A stretch of DNA of 64,000 nt from JAZDGX01 sp964482205 (lineage in GTDB: Bacteria > Eisenbacteria > RBG-16-71-46 > CAIMUX01 > WJJG01). The DNA is taken from contig CAYZWI010000009.1 of the NCBI GenBank assembly GCA_964482205.1, positions 62,001 to 126,000 of the forward strand. Reading direction: 5' to 3'. Both the position numbers and the translations under genes were made by a program. Below the pieces are notes generated by a model, which made no database searches, had not been told where the DNA came from, and was given only the letters and a program-made list of their open reading frames with translations. The stretch's first letter is position 1; the number at the start of each line of letters is the position of its first letter. Below are positions 63,668-64,000 of this stretch, in pieces.

Positions 63668-63715
63668 GCAGGAGAGGCGCTGGAAGGTCCAGCGCGAGGG
63701 CAGCGGAGGGACGCA

Positions 63716-63985
63716 ATGGCCCTGTCGAAGGATCAAAAGCAGGCGGTGATTTCCAGGTACAAGCTCCATGGCATGGACTCGGGTTCTCCTGAGGTGCAGA
63801 TTGCGCTCCTCACGGAGAAGATCCGTTACCTCACGGGGCACTTCAAGACGCACACCAGCGATCACCACTCCCGGCGCGGCCTGCTGCGCATGGTAGGGCG
63901 CCGGCGTCGCTTGCTGGAGTACTTGAAGAACGCCCGGGTGGAACGCTACCGCAAGATCGTCAAGGAACTGGATCTGCGCCGTTGA
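63716..63985 (+). CDS. rpsO: 30S ribosomal protein S15
   Basis: The 89-residue protein has the full S15 pattern (GSPEVQIALLTEKI, LTGHFKTHTSDHHSRRGLL, RRRLLEYL). It lies after ribF as in many bacteria; pnp would be expected just beyond the window. Confidence 0.97.
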   Translation: MALSKDQKQAVISRYKLHGMDSGSPEVQIALLTEKIRYLTGHFKTHTSDHHSRRGLLRMVGRRRRLLEYLKNARVERYRKIVKELDLRR

Positions 63986-64000
63986 TCGACGGCGCGCCGC

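Overview
The window is GC-rich and densely packed with genes in the style of a diderm bacterium. The gene content suggests a member of the FCB superphylum, most likely an uncultured high-GC lineage of the Eisenbacteria/Latescibacteria/Gemmatimonadota kind. The reasons are a SprA-like giant outer-membrane protein, a FlgD-like type A (T9SS-style) C-terminal sorting domain, LptFG and heptose genes for LPS, a full type IV pilus operon and a cyclic-2,3-diphosphoglycerate synthetase. The taxonomic assignment is inference. No rRNA, tRNA, CRISPR array or insertion sequence was recognised.

Layout. 1-10.7 kb: a partial oxidoreductase end, valS, a secreted DUF4139 protein, uvrB, nadC-birA, ftsY, radC. 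10.8-13.5 kb: an unusual exported class II glutamine amidotransferase carrying a T9SS-type sorting domain. 13.5-24 kb: a complete type IV pilus operon (pilB-C-A-M-N-O-P-Q-T-[small membrane ORF]-pilD), preceded by a 600-base leader. 24-33.8 kb: separate heptose kinase and adenylyltransferase genes, the cDPG synthetase, ndk, and the rpmF/plsX/fabD/acpP/fabF/rnc cluster, which lacks fabH and fabG. 33.9-36.1 kb (minus strand): an outer-membrane FadL-like barrel and a heme-motif lipoprotein. 36.3-40.7 kb: a TPR protein, then an ECF sigma/anti-sigma pair with an HtrA-like pseudoprotease. 40.9-44.9 kb: efp-accB-pilT2-accC. 45-47.5 kb (minus strand): lptF-lptG. 47.7-55.5 kb: a SprA-like protein with a single-base frameshift near its C-terminus, followed by a glutaminyl-cyclase-like M28 enzyme. 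55.8-64 kb: the rimP-nusA-infB-ylxP-rbfA-truB-ribF-rpsO translation operon.

Themes. Much of the window concerns the cell envelope. Four exported proteins have predicted signal-peptidase sites directly followed by Gln (AxA|Q), and a probable glutaminyl cyclase lies just after the SprA gene. This fits a Bacteroidetes-style 'Q-rule' export and N-terminal cyclisation pathway working alongside T9SS-like secretion. Both pilus retraction ATPase genes are present: the one in the pilus operon has lost both His-box histidines, while the intact copy sits between the acetyl-CoA carboxylase genes. At base level, ACGT looks avoided: Asn/Asp/His/Tyr codons before Val almost always end in T although C is preferred elsewhere. 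Several candidate promoters share a TTGAC-like/TATACT pattern.
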